Source of the DNA: Deltaproteobacteria bacterium
Lineage (GTDB): Bacteria > Desulfobacterota > Deferrisomatia > Deferrisomatales > Deferrisomataceae
Reading direction: 5' to 3'
Assembly (NCBI GenBank): GCA_013152215.1
Contig: JAADGT010000292.1
Coordinates: forward strand, 1 to 16,134
Length of the DNA: 16,134 nucleotides
Each line of letters starts with the position of its first letter. Within the stretch, counting starts at the first letter, position 1. The notes below the pieces were generated by a model that saw nothing but the letters and a program-made list of their open reading frames with translations, was not told where the DNA came from and made no database searches. A program made the position numbers and the translations under genes. This document shows positions 15,089 to 16,134 of the stretch, piece after piece.

Positions 15089-16134
15089 GCCTTCGCCGCG
15101 AAGCGCGGCCTCCAGGGCCTCCACCGCGGCGGGATCGAACTGGGTGCCGGCTCCCCGGCGCAGCTCGGCCAGGGCCTCGTCCCGGCCGAGCCCTCGGCGG
15201 TAGGGGCGGTCGCTCGTCATCGCGTCGTAGGCGTCCGCCACGGCCAGGATCCGGCTCTCCATCCGCAGATCCTCTCCTCCGATTCCCAAGGGGTACCCTT
15301 TCCCGTCGGGCCGCTCGTGGTGCTGGAGCACCACCTGGGCCACGTCCTCGAGCCACGACAGGGGCTCCAGGATTCGGGCCCCGGTAAGGGGGTGCTGCCG
15401 GACCAGGTCGATCTCGGCCGGGTCGAGGCTCGAGGGCTTGTGGAGCACCTCGTGGCGAACGGCGATCTTGCCGATGTCGTGGAGCATGGCGGCCTGGCGG
15501 AGGACCTCCATGTCGCGGGGTGGGAGGCCCAGCTCCTGGGCCGCGGCCAGGGCGAGCCGGGTCACCCTTTGGGAGTGGCCCCGGGTGTAGGGATCCTTGG
15601 CCTCGATCGTGTTCACCAGGGACTGCACGATCTCCAGGGTCGCCCTTTGCTGGGCCAGGTGCAGCCGGGCCGTCTGGTACACGGCACCCACCTCCCGGCC
15701 GAACGGAAGGAGCACGTCCAGATCTCGCCGGCCGAAGGCCGGCCTCCCTTCGGGGTCGTAGAGGACCAGCAAGGCCTCGGGTCGGTCCTGCTCGGGCAGG
15801 GGGACGGGGACGGCGGCCAGGGTCCGCACCCGGGCCCCGGACACCGGATCGAGGAGCCCGGTGCCGGGGGCGGGGTCCAACACCACGCCGCTCGGTGTGG
15901 CCCGTTCGGGCAAAGGAAGCTCCGGAGGAAATCGCACGTCCCGTCCGGCAGGCTCGATCCGGCCGTAGGCACCCGCCAGGGTCCACCGGTCCGGATCCTC
16001 CTCCGAGCGGGCCAACACGCACGCCCCCTGGGCGCCCACCGCCTCCGCGGCCAACCGCACCCCGGCCCGCAGCACCCCGAGCGGGTCCGCGGTCCGGGGA
16101 AGGTGACGCCCCAGCTCCCGAACCGTGACGAGCC
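15083..16134 (-). CDS. GAF-HD-GYP domain protein, probable cyclic-di-GMP phosphodiesterase (5' end outside window)
   Basis: The frame stays open to the right edge of the window (it reads LVTVRELGRHLPRTADPLGV before an internal GTG at 16075), so the N-terminus is missing. Counting from that GTG, a GAF-like sensory domain fills about residues 1-140. The HD-GYP domain follows at about 148-325: VNTIEAKDPYTRGHSQRV with H167, MLHDIGKIAV with H199/D200, HPLTGARIL, HHERPDGKGYP at 252-262 with the GYP triplet, and ADAYDAMTSDRPYR. These are the metal- and substrate-binding residues of active HD-GYP phosphodiesterases, which linearise or fully hydrolyse c-di-GMP. What the GAF domain binds, and whether more domains lie upstream, cannot be seen. 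It is transcribed toward the metallo-hydrolase gene. Confidence 0.9.
   Translation of the reverse strand, partial: LVTVRELGRHLPRTADPLGVLRAGVRLAAEAVGAQGACVLARSEEDPDRWTLAGAYGRIEPAGRDVRFPPELPLPERATPSGVVLDPAPGTGLLDPVSGARVRTLAAVPVPLPEQDRPEALLVLYDPEGRPAFGRRDLDVLLPFGREVGAVYQTARLHLAQQRATLEIVQSLVNTIEAKDPYTRGHSQRVTRLALAAAQELGLPPRDMEVLRQAAMLHDIGKIAVRHEVLHKPSSLDPAEIDLVRQHPLTGARILEPLSWLEDVAQVVLQHHERPDGKGYPLGIGGEDLRMESRILAVADAYDAMTSDRPYRRGLGRDEALAELRRGAGTQFDPAAVEALEAALRGEGS

Overview
The window is about 70% G+C wherever genes are dense and has strong GGAGG-type ribosome binding sites. It carries a TonB-dependent outer-membrane receptor and periplasmic sensor parts, so the host is a Gram-negative bacterium. 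The mix of Rhs, YfiR, CHASE8-type kinase, TraB/PrgY and HD-GYP genes would fit a high-GC Desulfobacterota/deltaproteobacterium-like organism. That placement is inference from gene content; there is no rRNA here to test it.

Layout. (1) 1-1563: the 3' end of an Rhs/YD-repeat protein. Its GC-rich core changes abruptly near base 630 into an AT-rich, unrecognised C-terminal tip, followed by a small AT-rich gene in the usual place of a cognate immunity gene. That small gene seems to lack one base: a well-placed start with a membrane anchor (1211) is one frame away from the conserved body. (2) 1564-3834: a polytopic GT39/ArnT-like glycosyltransferase and a DPM-synthase-like GT2, a classic pair in which one makes a polyprenyl-phosphate sugar and the other uses it. 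(3) 3815-4981, minus: a TraB/PrgY-family membrane protein, convergent with and overlapping the GT2 gene. (4) 5163-11764, plus: a tightly packed four-gene sensory operon of TonB-dependent receptor (broken by a frameshift near 6462), YfiR-like periplasmic protein, CHASE8-type hybrid kinase with REC and Hpt, and a REC-PAS-kinase-REC protein. Junctions are 8 nt, then two 4-nt overlaps. (5) 11883-13579, minus: purM-purN, overlapping by 4 nt. (6) 13774-15088, plus: a flavodoxin-like protein and an RNase Z-like metallo-beta-lactamase-fold hydrolase. (7) 15083 to the window edge, minus: a GAF-HD-GYP protein, probably a cyclic-di-GMP phosphodiesterase, cut by the window.

How the genes work together. 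The receptor/YfiR/kinase operon is the most notable system. Its YfiR-type periplasmic protein and CHASE8-HAMP sensor resemble the Pseudomonas YfiBNR (TpbB) module, but the GGDEF output is replaced by a His-Asp-Hpt phosphorelay, and an outer-membrane TonB-type receptor stands upstream. A second kinase with receiver domains at both ends is a natural partner for the Hpt. I found no tRNA, rRNA, CRISPR array, insertion sequence or origin.
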